Below, piece by piece: positions 1 through 5,668 of a DNA stretch of 5,668 nucleotides; position 1 is the stretch's first letter, and every line of letters starts with the position of its first letter. The stretch comes from Gammaproteobacteria bacterium (GTDB lineage: Bacteria; Pseudomonadota; Gammaproteobacteria; Nitrosococcales; Methylophagaceae). Position numbers and translations under genes: made by a program. The DNA lies in the NCBI GenBank assembly GCA_002402245.1, contig NVVP01000084.1, forward strand, positions 1 through 5,668, written 5' to 3'. Below the pieces are notes generated by a model. That model worked only from the letters and a program-made list of their open reading frames with translations, was not told the origin of the DNA and did no database searches.

Positions 1-501
1 GCAAACTTCACCATCATGTTCGGCAATATATTGTGCCGCTTGTACTTTTCGTACTAATTCTTTAGCTGAACGACCAATACCTAAGTCATGAACTTCACAA
101 ACTTTAATTTCGCCTTCAGGATTGATAACAAAAGTGCCGCGTAAGGCTAGACCTTCTTCTTCAATCATCACTTCAAAGTTACGGCTGATAGCGCCTGTTG
201 GATCCCCAATCATTGGGTAATTAATTTTTTTGATGGTGTCTGAAGCATCGTGCCATGCTTTATGAGTGAAGTGAGTATCAGTAGAAACTGAGTAGACTTC
301 AACGCCCATTTGTTGAAGCTGTGGGTAAAAATCGGCTAAATCACCTAATTCAGTTGGACAAACGAAGGTGAAGTCAGCAGGGTAGAAAAATACGATAGAC
401 CACTTGCCTTTTAAATTATCTGAGCTAACAGGTTTGAACTCACCCTCATGGTAAGCCGTTGCATTGAATGGTTTTAGTTGAGTGTTTATTAGAGAAGCCA
501 T
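1..501 (-). CDS. ahpC: Alkyl hydroperoxide reductase subunit C, typical 2-Cys peroxiredoxin (3' end outside window)
   Basis: This is a cytoplasmic thiol peroxidase that reduces hydrogen peroxide and organic hydroperoxides, normally recycled by AhpF. The visible 167 codons begin MASLINTQLKPF and closely follow E. coli AhpC. The active-site motif PADFTFVCPTE places Thr45 and the peroxidatic Cys48. Conserved stretches VSTDTHFTHKAWH (72-84) and GDPTGA (99-104) follow, with catalytic Arg121 in RGTF. The last codon in the window encodes Cys167 of the GEVC motif, the expected resolving cysteine. About 20 C-terminal residues, by comparison with the usual 187, lie off the left edge. A further cysteine, Cys135 (KVCEV), sits where E. 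coli has Ala as I recall it. The start is supported by AAGGA six bases upstream of the ATG. The gene has its own promoter region and is separated from guaA by a terminator. Whether ahpF follows cannot be seen. Confidence 0.96.
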   Translation of the reverse strand, partial: MASLINTQLKPFNATAYHEGEFKPVSSDNLKGKWSIVFFYPADFTFVCPTELGDLADFYPQLQQMGVEVYSVSTDTHFTHKAWHDASDTIKKINYPMIGDPTGAISRNFEVMIEEEGLALRGTFVINPEGEIKVCEVHDLGIGRSAKELVRKVQAAQYIAEHDGEVC

Positions 502-544
502 TTTAATTCCTTAAGTAAAATAATTGTCTTGATTGACGGTTTAC

Positions 545-574
545 ATTGTATCTAGGAATTAATAATTGGTCTAA
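545..574 (-). promoter_or_regulatory. Probable ahpC sigma-70 promoter
   Basis: Read on the minus strand, TACAAT (545-550) is a good -10 hexamer, 43 bases upstream of the ahpC ATG. It is preceded at an 18-base spacing by TTAGAC (569-574), a weak -35. A poor -35 beside a good -10 is typical of an activator-dependent promoter, and the candidate OxyR site abuts the -35. Transcription would start near position 538, giving a leader of roughly 37 bases. This is inferred from sequence only. Confidence 0.55.
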
Positions 575-610
575 CGAGTTGTTTCGATTTATTCAATCGT
601 AAAAAACGAT
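574..610 (-). promoter_or_regulatory. Candidate OxyR-binding site upstream of ahpC
   Basis: On the minus strand this 37-bp stretch reads ATCG-N7-CGAT-N7-ATCG-N7-TCGT. The known OxyR tetramer site is ATAG-N7-CTAT-N7-ATAG-N7-CTAT, so all three 7-base spacings match. The first three quartets each differ from consensus by one base, and the fourth (TCGT) is degenerate. The first half also forms a perfect 7-bp inverted repeat, 594-600 against 606-612. The promoter-proximal end touches the proposed -35, where OxyR usually contacts RNA polymerase, and ahpC is a classical OxyR target. The call rests on spacing, position and target; no OxyR gene is in the window. Confidence 0.5.
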
Positions 611-623
611 TGATGGTGGTGAT

Positions 624-674
624 AAAAAAAGCCTCTAGGATTTTGACGTGATATCAAAGGCCTAGAGGCTTTTT
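624..674 (-). terminator. Intrinsic terminator of the guaB-guaA operon
   Basis: The GC-containing arms GCCTCTAGG (631-639) and CCTAGAGGC (661-669) pair perfectly. Flanking A and T runs extend the stem to 14 bp (626-639 with 661-674). Inside the 21-base loop, TTTGA (642-646) can pair with TCAAA (654-658). On the minus strand the stem is followed by seven U residues (complement of 624-630), as expected for Rho-independent termination of guaA transcripts. It lies 54 bp past the guaA stop and just upstream of the ahpC regulatory region, which it would insulate. The T-run on the plus side is only five bases, so activity in that direction would be weaker. Confidence 0.88.
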
Positions 675-687
675 AGTTTTCGAATTA

Positions 688-712
688 AATTATTAAGCTG
701 TTTTTAATAATT
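688..712. repeat. AT-only inverted repeat in the guaA 3' untranslated region
   Basis: AATTATTAA (688-696) and TTAATAATT (704-712) are perfect 9-bp inverted arms around a 7-base spacer. An octamer AGCTGTTT also occurs twice, at 696-703 and 713-720. The element lies between the guaA stop and the operon terminator. The stem has no G or C, so any RNA hairpin would be weak. No function is assigned, and this may be chance in AT-rich spacer. Confidence 0.35.
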
Positions 713-727
713 AGCTGTTTCTTTGTT

Positions 728-2305
728 TTATTCCCACTCGATAGTAGCAGGTGGTTTACCTGAAATATCGTAAGTTACGCGTGAGATACCTTCTACTTCA
801 TTAATGATTCGGTTTGATACTAAACCTAAGAAATCATAAGGAAGGTGTGCCCAGCGAGCAGTCATAAAGTCGATAGTTTCTACGGCACGTAGTGATACAA
901 CATAGTCATAACGACGGCCATCGCCCATTACACCTACTGATTTTACCGGTAGGAATACGGTAAATGCTTGGCTGGTTTTATCATAAAGGTCGTGTTTGTA
1001 TAGTTCATCGATAAAGATCTTATCGGCTTTACGTAATAGGTCGGCAAATTCTTTTTTAACTTCACCTAAAATACGCACACCTAAACCTGGACCAGGGAAA
1101 GGATGACGATTGACCATTTCTTTAGGTAGGCCTAGTTCAACACCTAAGCGACGTACTTCATCTTTAAATAATTCGCGTAATGGCTCAAGTAGTTCAAGTA
1201 ACATATGCTCAGGCAGGCCACCGACATTATGGTGAGATTTAATCACCTGTGCTTTACCCGTTTTGGCTGCAGCTGATTCAATTACATCAGGGTAAATAGT
1301 ACCTTGTGCTAACCATTTAACATTGTCTATTTTATTAGATTCTTCTTCAAAGACTTCTACAAACACACGGCCGATAATTTTACGTTTTTTCTCGGGATCA
1401 TTTTCGCCAGCAAGCTCATCAAGGAAGCGTTTTTCAGCATCAACTCGAATAACCTTAAGGCCCATGTTTTTAGCAAACATTGCCATAACTTGATCGCCTT
1501 CATCTTGGCGAAGCAGGCCATTATCAACAAATACGCAGGTAAGCTGGTCACCAATTGCTTGATGTAATAATGCGGCGACAACAGAGGAATCAACACCACC
1601 TGAAAGGCCAAGTAATACATGATCGGTGCCGACTTGTTTTTTGATAGTACGAATACTATCTTCAACAATTTGTGCTGAAGTCCATAATGTATCGCAACCA
1701 CAAATATCGACTAGGAAGCGTTTAATAATGGCTTGACCTTGAGTGGTATGAGTCACTTCTGGATGGAACTGAACACCATAGAAATTACGCTGTTCATCAG
1801 CCATACCTGCAAAAGGTGCGCTTTCGGTGCTGGCAATAACTTTAAAGCCTTCAGGTAATGAGGCAACACGATCGCCATGACTCATCCATACATCAAGTAG
1901 GCCATAACCTTCTTCTGTACGTTCATCTTCGATATCGTTAAGCAGTGCTGAATGACCACGAGCACGAATTTGAGCATAGCCAAATTCACGGTGCTGCGAT
2001 GACTCAACCTGTCCACCTAATTGCATCGTCATGGTTTGCATGCCGTAACAAATACCTAAAACAGGGATGCCTAATTCAAATATAAATTGTGGTGCAACAG
2101 GGGCTTCACTGCCAATAGTTGAATCAGGGCCACCCGATAGGATGATGCCTTTTGGATTGAATTCTTTGACTTCTTGTTCAGTAACTTCAGGATCTCTTAA
2201 CTCACAATAAACGCCAGCTTCGCGAATTCGACGGGCGATTAATTGGGTGTATTGTGAACCGAAATCAAGGATAAGAATGCGGTGGTCATGGATATTAATA
2301 CTCAT
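728..2305 (-). CDS. guaA: GMP synthase (glutamine-hydrolysing)
   Basis: It converts XMP, ATP and glutamine to GMP, the last step of de novo guanine nucleotide synthesis in the cytoplasm. The protein has 525 residues, the same length as E. coli GuaA. The class I glutamine amidotransferase domain (about 8-200) carries nucleophile Cys86 in GICYGMQ, with His181 and Glu183 in VQFHPEVTH. The ATP-pyrophosphatase domain (about 208-400) has the P-loop SGGVDSS at 235-241. The C-terminal dimerisation domain contains HPFPGPGLGVR (401-411) and ends with KPPATIEWE, as in the family. All key residues are present. The chosen ATG at 2303-2305 gives MSINIHDHRILILDFGSQY, aligned with the E. coli start, with AGAGA a few bases upstream as a modest ribosome binding site. 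A 12-residue longer version from a TTG at 2341 is not supported. It is the second gene of a guaB-guaA operon and is followed by a strong terminator. Confidence 0.98.
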   Translation of the reverse strand: MSINIHDHRILILDFGSQYTQLIARRIREAGVYCELRDPEVTEQEVKEFNPKGIILSGGPDSTIGSEAPVAPQFIFELGIPVLGICYGMQTMTMQLGGQVESSQHREFGYAQIRARGHSALLNDIEDERTEEGYGLLDVWMSHGDRVASLPEGFKVIASTESAPFAGMADEQRNFYGVQFHPEVTHTTQGQAIIKRFLVDICGCDTLWTSAQIVEDSIRTIKKQVGTDHVLLGLSGGVDSSVVAALLHQAIGDQLTCVFVDNGLLRQDEGDQVMAMFAKNMGLKVIRVDAEKRFLDELAGENDPEKKRKIIGRVFVEVFEEESNKIDNVKWLAQGTIYPDVIESAAAKTGKAQVIKSHHNVGGLPEHMLLELLEPLRELFKDEVRRLGVELGLPKEMVNRHPFPGPGLGVRILGEVKKEFADLLRKADKIFIDELYKHDLYDKTSQAFTVFLPVKSVGVMGDGRRYDYVVSLRAVETIDFMTARWAHLPYDFLGLVSNRIINEVEGISRVTYDISGKPPATIEWE

Positions 2306-2339
2306 AGTATTCTCTGAAAATGACTGTTTATAAAGGGAC

Positions 2340-2372
2340 AAAACCCAGAACTAGCATGCTAGTCTGGGTTTT
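2340..2372 (-). terminator. Hairpin between guaB and guaA: partial terminator, attenuator or processing site
   Basis: AAAACCCAG (2340-2348) pairs with CTGGGTTTT (2364-2372). Between them, ACTAGCATGCTAGT (2350-2363) is itself a perfect palindrome. The whole folds into one long stem with a single bulged A and a tiny loop. On the minus strand the hairpin ends in only four U residues before a G, so as an intrinsic terminator it would be leaky. It starts 19 bp past the guaB stop and ends 34 bp before the guaA start. It could lower guaA expression relative to guaB, protect guaB mRNA from 3' exonucleases, or mark RNA processing. Confidence 0.6.
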
Positions 2373-2391
2373 TAATTTATAGCGTGTTAAT

Positions 2392-3855
2392 TTAACTGAC
2401 GCGGTAGTTCGGTGCTTCTTTAGTAATGGTGACATCGTGAACATGGCTTTCACTCATACCAGCAGAAGTGACACGGACAAACTCAGGTTTAGTACGCATA
2501 TCTTCAATAGTAGCAGAACCGGTATAACCCATACTTGAGCGAACCCCACCTAATAATTGGTGGATAACAGGACTTAAGGTGCCTTTGAAAGGAACTCGAC
2601 CTTCAATGCCTTCAGGTACTAATTTGTCAGCTTCGCTTGATTCTTGGAAATAACGATCACTTGAACCTTGTTTTTGTTGCATCGCGCCTAATGAACCCAT
2701 GCCACGGTATGATTTGTAAGCACGGCCTTGGAATAATTCAACTTCACCTGGTGCTTCTTCTGTACCTGCAAACATACCGCCTAACATAATAGTATGGGCA
2801 CCAGCAGCAATCGCTTTGGCGACATCACCGGAATAGCGAATACCGCCATCAGCGATAAGTGGAACACCTGTTCCTTCTAATGCTTTGGCTACATTACTGA
2901 TAGCAGTGATTTGTGGAGCGCCTACGCCAGCAACAATACGTGTTGTACAAATAGAACCAGGACCAATTCCGACTTTAACTGCATCAGCACCGGCTTCAAC
3001 TAAAGCTGTTGCTGCAGAACCTGTCGCAATGTTGCCACCGATTACTTGTACTTGAGGATAGGTTTGTTTTACCCAACGTACTTGATCAAGCACACCTTGT
3101 GAGTGGCCATGAGCAGTATCAACTACAATGACATCAACACCCGCTTTAACTAATGCTTTTACACGCTCTTGGCTTTCTGCACCAATACCGGTTGCCGCAC
3201 CCACACGTAAACGTTCTTGGGCATCTTTTGAAGCCAATGGATTATCCGTTGATTTCTGAATATCTTTAACAGTAATCATGCCTTGTAGATGAAAGTTATC
3301 ATCGACCACAAGTACTTTTTCAATTCGGTTGCTATGCAATAAGGCTAATACTTCTTCACGCGTTGCATCTTCTTTAACGGTAATAAGATTTTCTTTAGTC
3401 GTCATTACTGATGAAACAGGGTTTTCAAAATGTGTTTCAAAACGTAAGTCACGGCTAGTGACGATACCGACAAGGTTGTCACCATCAACAACAGGTACGC
3501 CAGAGAAATTGTGAGCGCGGGTTAATTCAACTACTTCACCAATAGTTGCATTGGGTGAAATTGTAATAGGATCACGGACAACACCACTTTCAAAACGCTT
3601 CACTCTGCGCACTTCATTGGCTTGTTCTTCGATGGTCATATTCTTATGAAGTATGCCAAGGCCACCTTCTTGCGCCATTGCAATGGCTAGACGACTTTCG
3701 GTTACTGTATCCATCGCGGCAGAAAGTAATGGAATGTTGATGGTAATGTCGCGGGTTAACTTCGTTGTTAGGCTTACATCGCGGGGCATAATGTTGGAGT
3801 AAGCGGGTAACAATAAAACGTCATCAAAGGTGAGGGCTTCTTGAGCAATTCTCAT
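2392..3855 (-). CDS. guaB: Inosine-5'-monophosphate dehydrogenase
   Basis: It oxidises IMP to XMP with NAD+, the first committed and rate-limiting step toward GMP, and feeds GuaA directly. The protein has 487 residues against about 488 for E. coli GuaB. The N-terminal segment EALTFDDVLLLPAYS (6-20) opens the TIM barrel. A Bateman module of two CBS domains is inserted at about 92-200. The active-site loop GIGPGSICTTR (296-306) carries catalytic Cys303. IADGGIR (334-340) binds the IMP phosphate region, and the mobile flap has Arg401-Tyr402 in SSDRYFQ, followed by KLVPEGIEGRV (411-421). The flap region is two residues longer (QQKQGSS) than in E. coli as I recall it. The ATG at 3853-3855 matches the family start, with AGGA nine bases upstream inside the palindrome TCAGGATCCTGA. 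It is the first gene of the operon and divergent from xseA. I see no PurR-type operator in the short upstream region. Confidence 0.98.
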   Translation of the reverse strand: MRIAQEALTFDDVLLLPAYSNIMPRDVSLTTKLTRDITINIPLLSAAMDTVTESRLAIAMAQEGGLGILHKNMTIEEQANEVRRVKRFESGVVRDPITISPNATIGEVVELTRAHNFSGVPVVDGDNLVGIVTSRDLRFETHFENPVSSVMTTKENLITVKEDATREEVLALLHSNRIEKVLVVDDNFHLQGMITVKDIQKSTDNPLASKDAQERLRVGAATGIGAESQERVKALVKAGVDVIVVDTAHGHSQGVLDQVRWVKQTYPQVQVIGGNIATGSAATALVEAGADAVKVGIGPGSICTTRIVAGVGAPQITAISNVAKALEGTGVPLIADGGIRYSGDVAKAIAAGAHTIMLGGMFAGTEEAPGEVELFQGRAYKSYRGMGSLGAMQQKQGSSDRYFQESSEADKLVPEGIEGRVPFKGTLSPVIHQLLGGVRSSMGYTGSATIEDMRTKPEFVRVTSAGMSESHVHDVTITKEAPNYRVS

Positions 3856-3858
3856 AGG

Positions 3859-3870
3859 TCAGGATCCTGA
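3859..3870. repeat. 12-bp perfect palindrome covering the guaB ribosome binding site
   Basis: TCAGGATCCTGA is a perfect palindrome ending four bases upstream of the guaB ATG and containing its AGGA Shine-Dalgarno core. In RNA it could form only a 4-bp stem with a GATC loop, so strong sequestration of the site is unlikely. It could instead be a small protein-binding site or chance. No known regulator is assigned. Confidence 0.35.
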
Positions 3871-3895
3871 TATTACTTATGGTATTATCCCCGTA

Positions 3896-3920
3896 ATTAT
3901 ATCAGTTATTGAAGAGATTT
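3896..3920 (-). promoter_or_regulatory. Probable guaBA operon promoter
   Basis: On the minus strand a perfect consensus -10, TATAAT (3896-3901), lies 40 bases upstream of the guaB ATG. It has no good -35: the best candidate is TTAGAA at 3920-3925 with an 18-base spacer. A start near 3889 gives a leader of about 34 bases, too short for a riboswitch. The bases just after the -10 include a GGGG run, a G-rich discriminator of the sort seen in growth-rate-controlled promoters. That link is only suggestive. Confidence 0.5.
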
Positions 3921-3933
3921 TCTAAGCGTTTTT

Positions 3934-5436
3934 ATGGCCGTCGATAGTAACACTAGTTTAGCCAACCGACCTGTTAAAGAGGTCTATGCTGTTTCACGTT
4001 TAGTACGTGAAGCTCGCGGGGCATTAGAAGGCGCATTTTCACTCACTTGGGTGGAAGGTGAAATATCTAATTTAGCCATGCCGGCATCAGGCCATATTTA
4101 TTTCACCTTGAAAGATGAAGCGGCACAAGTACGTTGCGCTATGTTCAAAATGCGTAATCGACAATTACGCTTTACGCCTAAAAATGGTATGCAGGTTTTA
4201 CTGCGTGTTCGGGTAACCTTATACGAAGGTCGAGGTGAGTTTCAGCTTGTGGTTGAACATATGGAAGAGGCGGGAAGTGGTGCCTTACAACATGCTTATG
4301 AAGCATTAAAGCATCGCCTAGGTGAAGAAGGTTTATTTTCTCAAGATCACAAAAAACAATTAACACTATTGCCTAAATGCATCGGTGTGGTGTCATCGCC
4401 TGATGGTGCAGCTGTTCACGATATTTTAACGGTATTACGTCGACGCTTTCCGGCGGCAAACGTCATTCTTTATCCTGTGGCAGTGCAAGGTGTTGATTCT
4501 GCCCAACAAATTACTCGATCGATTAATCTCGCTAATCAACGCCAAGAGTGTGAGACATTAATCATTAGTCGTGGTGGTGGTTCATTAGAAGATTTATGGA
4601 GCTTTAATGATGAAGCGGTGGCTCGGGCTATTTTTGCCAGTACTATTCCGGTTATTAGTGCGGTAGGTCATGAAGTGGACTTTACCATTGCAGATTTTGT
4701 GGCTGATGTACGCGCGCCTACACCCTCGGCCGCGGCAGAGATTGCGGTACCTGAAGTAGCTGAATTGATGGGGAAAACACAGGCAATAGGGCGACGCTTG
4801 CACATGTTGATGGCACATCGACTACAAAGTGAACGTCATTATTTGAACAACTTGCAGCAACGCCTACCTTCACCGTTGCAAACGATTAAGCAGAAAATGC
4901 AAAATCTTGAGCAATTAACTCAGCGATTGAACCGTAGTAGCTCACATAACCTTAATAATAAACGTCAGCAACTTGATTACTGGTCTGTTCGCTTAAAACA
5001 TCCTCAGGCTCAAATTAAAAATAATCAATATCAGCTGGCTAATTTAGCTGCACGCTTGCAGACTTCGGTAAAATCCACTCTAGACTCAGCCATTTCTCGA
5101 CAGCTTAAATTGCAGCAACGGCTACAGTTAGTATCCCCTCACTCTTTTATTAAGCAGCAGCAACAGAATATTGAGCATATTGAAACACAATTAAATCAGT
5201 CAATAATGCAGATTATTGGACGACATCAGGGCCAGTTAGATAAATTACTCAATACCTTAGCCGTGGTGAGCCCATTAAATACCTTGAAACGAGGCTATAG
5301 TATTACCACGCAAGCAGACTCGGGCCGAGTAGTATCTGATATTGATGAGGTGGAAGTAGGCCAAACTATCGCGGTTCAACTTGAACATGGTCAGTTAAAA
5401 TGTGAAGTTCAATCAAAGTCCAATAAGGATGCTTAA
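3934..5436 (+). CDS. xseA: Exodeoxyribonuclease VII large subunit, with a long coiled-coil region
   Basis: It is the catalytic subunit of exonuclease VII, which degrades single-stranded DNA from both ends to short oligonucleotides. It acts in mismatch repair and in clearing DNA damage, in complex with several XseB small subunits. The N-terminal OB-fold (about 16-115) includes WVEGEISNLAMPASGHIYF. The catalytic domain (about 145-270) has all four residues reported as essential in E. coli (Asp155, Arg205, His238, Asp241). Here they are Asp163 (VHD), Arg213 (SRGGGSLED), His246 and Asp249 (GHEVDFTIADF). Residues 280-445 form a Gln/Leu-rich helical, coiled-coil region with Pro-anchored repeats. 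A small conserved C-terminal domain follows (LKRGYS onward). At 500 residues it is about 44 longer than E. coli XseA, mostly from the coiled coil plus eight N-terminal residues. The ATG at 3934 lacks a clear Shine-Dalgarno sequence. The gene is divergent from guaB, as in E. coli. Confidence 0.97.
   Translation: MAVDSNTSLANRPVKEVYAVSRLVREARGALEGAFSLTWVEGEISNLAMPASGHIYFTLKDEAAQVRCAMFKMRNRQLRFTPKNGMQVLLRVRVTLYEGRGEFQLVVEHMEEAGSGALQHAYEALKHRLGEEGLFSQDHKKQLTLLPKCIGVVSSPDGAAVHDILTVLRRRFPAANVILYPVAVQGVDSAQQITRSINLANQRQECETLIISRGGGSLEDLWSFNDEAVARAIFASTIPVISAVGHEVDFTIADFVADVRAPTPSAAAEIAVPEVAELMGKTQAIGRRLHMLMAHRLQSERHYLNNLQQRLPSPLQTIKQKMQNLEQLTQRLNRSSSHNLNNKRQQLDYWSVRLKHPQAQIKNNQYQLANLAARLQTSVKSTLDSAISRQLKLQQRLQLVSPHSFIKQQQQNIEHIETQLNQSIMQIIGRHQGQLDKLLNTLAVVSPLNTLKRGYSITTQADSGRVVSDIDEVEVGQTIAVQLEHGQLKCEVQSKSNKDA
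4864..5295 (+). repeat. Degenerate tandem protein repeats in the XseA coiled-coil arm
   Basis: Four copies of a Pro-anchored helix motif recur in the XseA product: RLPSPLQTIKQ (Pro314), RLKHPQAQIKN (Pro357), QLVSPHSFIKQ (Pro402) and AVVSPLNTLKR (Pro447). Their spacings are 43, 45 and 45 residues. Each is followed by a Gln/Leu-rich amphipathic helix. The DNA itself is not obviously repetitive, so the duplication is old. In E. coli XseA, recalled from memory, the same anchors occur three times at 45-residue spacing. Confidence 0.6.
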
Positions 5437-5439
5437 GAC

Positions 5440-5668
5440 TTAAGTGTGATGCGATAGATCCTCACCACAGTGTGGACAATGAGTAAGATGCCCCGTGCCT
5501 GCAAGCCGAATTAATGATTTACTTTCTTTACGTGAAATACCTAAGTTTATTCTGAGCTGTTCTATTTCACGTAGTTCATCATGAGATAGCTTACCATCAG
5601 TAAGTAACATCATTAGTTTAGCTCTAAACTCATCGCGCCTGCTTTGCATTTCAGTAGTAAAACCACTA
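5440..5668 (-). CDS. Hypothetical protein with C-terminal CPHCG zinc knuckle (5' end unresolved or outside window)
   Basis: I do not recognise this family. From the first ATG (5647-5649) the product would be 69 residues. The frame stays open to the right edge, and no Shine-Dalgarno sequence precedes that ATG, so this is probably the C-terminal part of a longer protein. The visible part has a charged helical stretch (LLTDGKLSHDELREIEQL, about 15-32), then LGISRKESKSLIRLA. It ends with HCPHCGEDLSHHT, where Cys58 and Cys61 form one zinc knuckle. A second cysteine pair, or nearby histidines, would be needed to complete a metal site. The DGKLSHDELREIE pattern recalls TerB-like or short C-terminal helical domains, but only loosely. 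It is convergent with xseA, with 3 bp between the stops. E. coli has the small zinc-ribbon gene yfgJ at about this place, but the visible sequence does not resemble it. Confidence 0.6.
   Translation of the reverse strand, partial: SGFTTEMQSRRDEFRAKLMMLLTDGKLSHDELREIEQLRINLGISRKESKSLIRLAGTGHLTHCPHCGEDLSHHT

Noticed and set aside
1357..1701. 114-codon minus-strand open frame inside guaA
   Set aside because: It lies wholly within conserved guaA coding sequence in another frame, and its translation has no recognisable domain.
2306..2341. Upstream extension of guaA by 12 residues
   Set aside because: It would begin at a TTG beside the intercistronic hairpin without a ribosome binding site. The ATG at 2305 aligns with the E. 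coli GuaA start and gives the standard 525 residues.
3329..3514. 61-codon plus-strand open frame inside guaB
   Set aside because: It is antisense to the CBS-domain coding region of guaB. There is no family signature and no ribosome binding site; it is a shadow frame.
3856..3933. Purine riboswitch ahead of guaB
   Set aside because: The predicted leader is about 34 bases, far too short for a purine aptamer plus expression platform, and no aptamer-like pairing is visible.
4178..4818. Two minus-strand open frames (4178-4366, 4594-4818) inside xseA
   Set aside because: Both are antisense to strongly conserved OB-fold and catalytic coding sequence. The Cys/His-rich look of the second is a by-product of the opposite strand, not a zinc motif.
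5464..5474. CCACAGTGTGG palindrome near the end of the hypothetical gene as a terminator for xseA
   Set aside because: Its arms are 5 bp with a one-base centre and no T-run. The sequence is explained by codons around the CPHCG motif.
1..5668. Mobile element, CRISPR array, tRNA or novel defence system
   Set aside because: All long frames are housekeeping genes in conserved order. I saw no spaced direct repeats, transposase motifs, integrase sites or cloverleaf-like sequences on either strand.

Overview
This window looks like ordinary core chromosome from an AT-rich gammaproteobacterium. The protein sequences and the layout guaB-guaA on one strand with xseA divergent from guaB match that class. 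The style recalls marine groups near Shewanella or other Alteromonadales, but genus is inference only. No phage, insertion sequence, tRNA, rRNA, CRISPR array or defence system is visible, and I found no new multi-gene system.

From left to right: the minus-strand 5' part of ahpC, a peroxide-reducing peroxiredoxin, is cut by the left edge exactly at its resolving cysteine codon. Upstream of it lies a 226-bp intergenic region. This holds a probable ahpC promoter, a well-spaced candidate OxyR site and the strong intrinsic terminator of the gua operon. Next come guaA (GMP synthetase) and, 86 bp upstream on the same strand, guaB (IMP dehydrogenase). Together they convert IMP to XMP and then GMP. 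A near-perfect hairpin with a short U-tract sits between the two genes and may set their expression ratio. A 78-bp divergent control region separates guaB from plus-strand xseA, the large subunit of exonuclease VII. xseA ends 3 bp from the stop of a convergent minus-strand frame that is open at the right edge. That frame encodes a small acidic helical segment and a CPHCG zinc knuckle.

The two points most worth a second look are the OxyR-like element at ahpC and the XseA coiled-coil region. The latter carries four copies of a Pro-anchored period of about 45 residues, against three in E. coli XseA as I recall it. This is consistent with one whole extra repeat in the arm that binds XseB.
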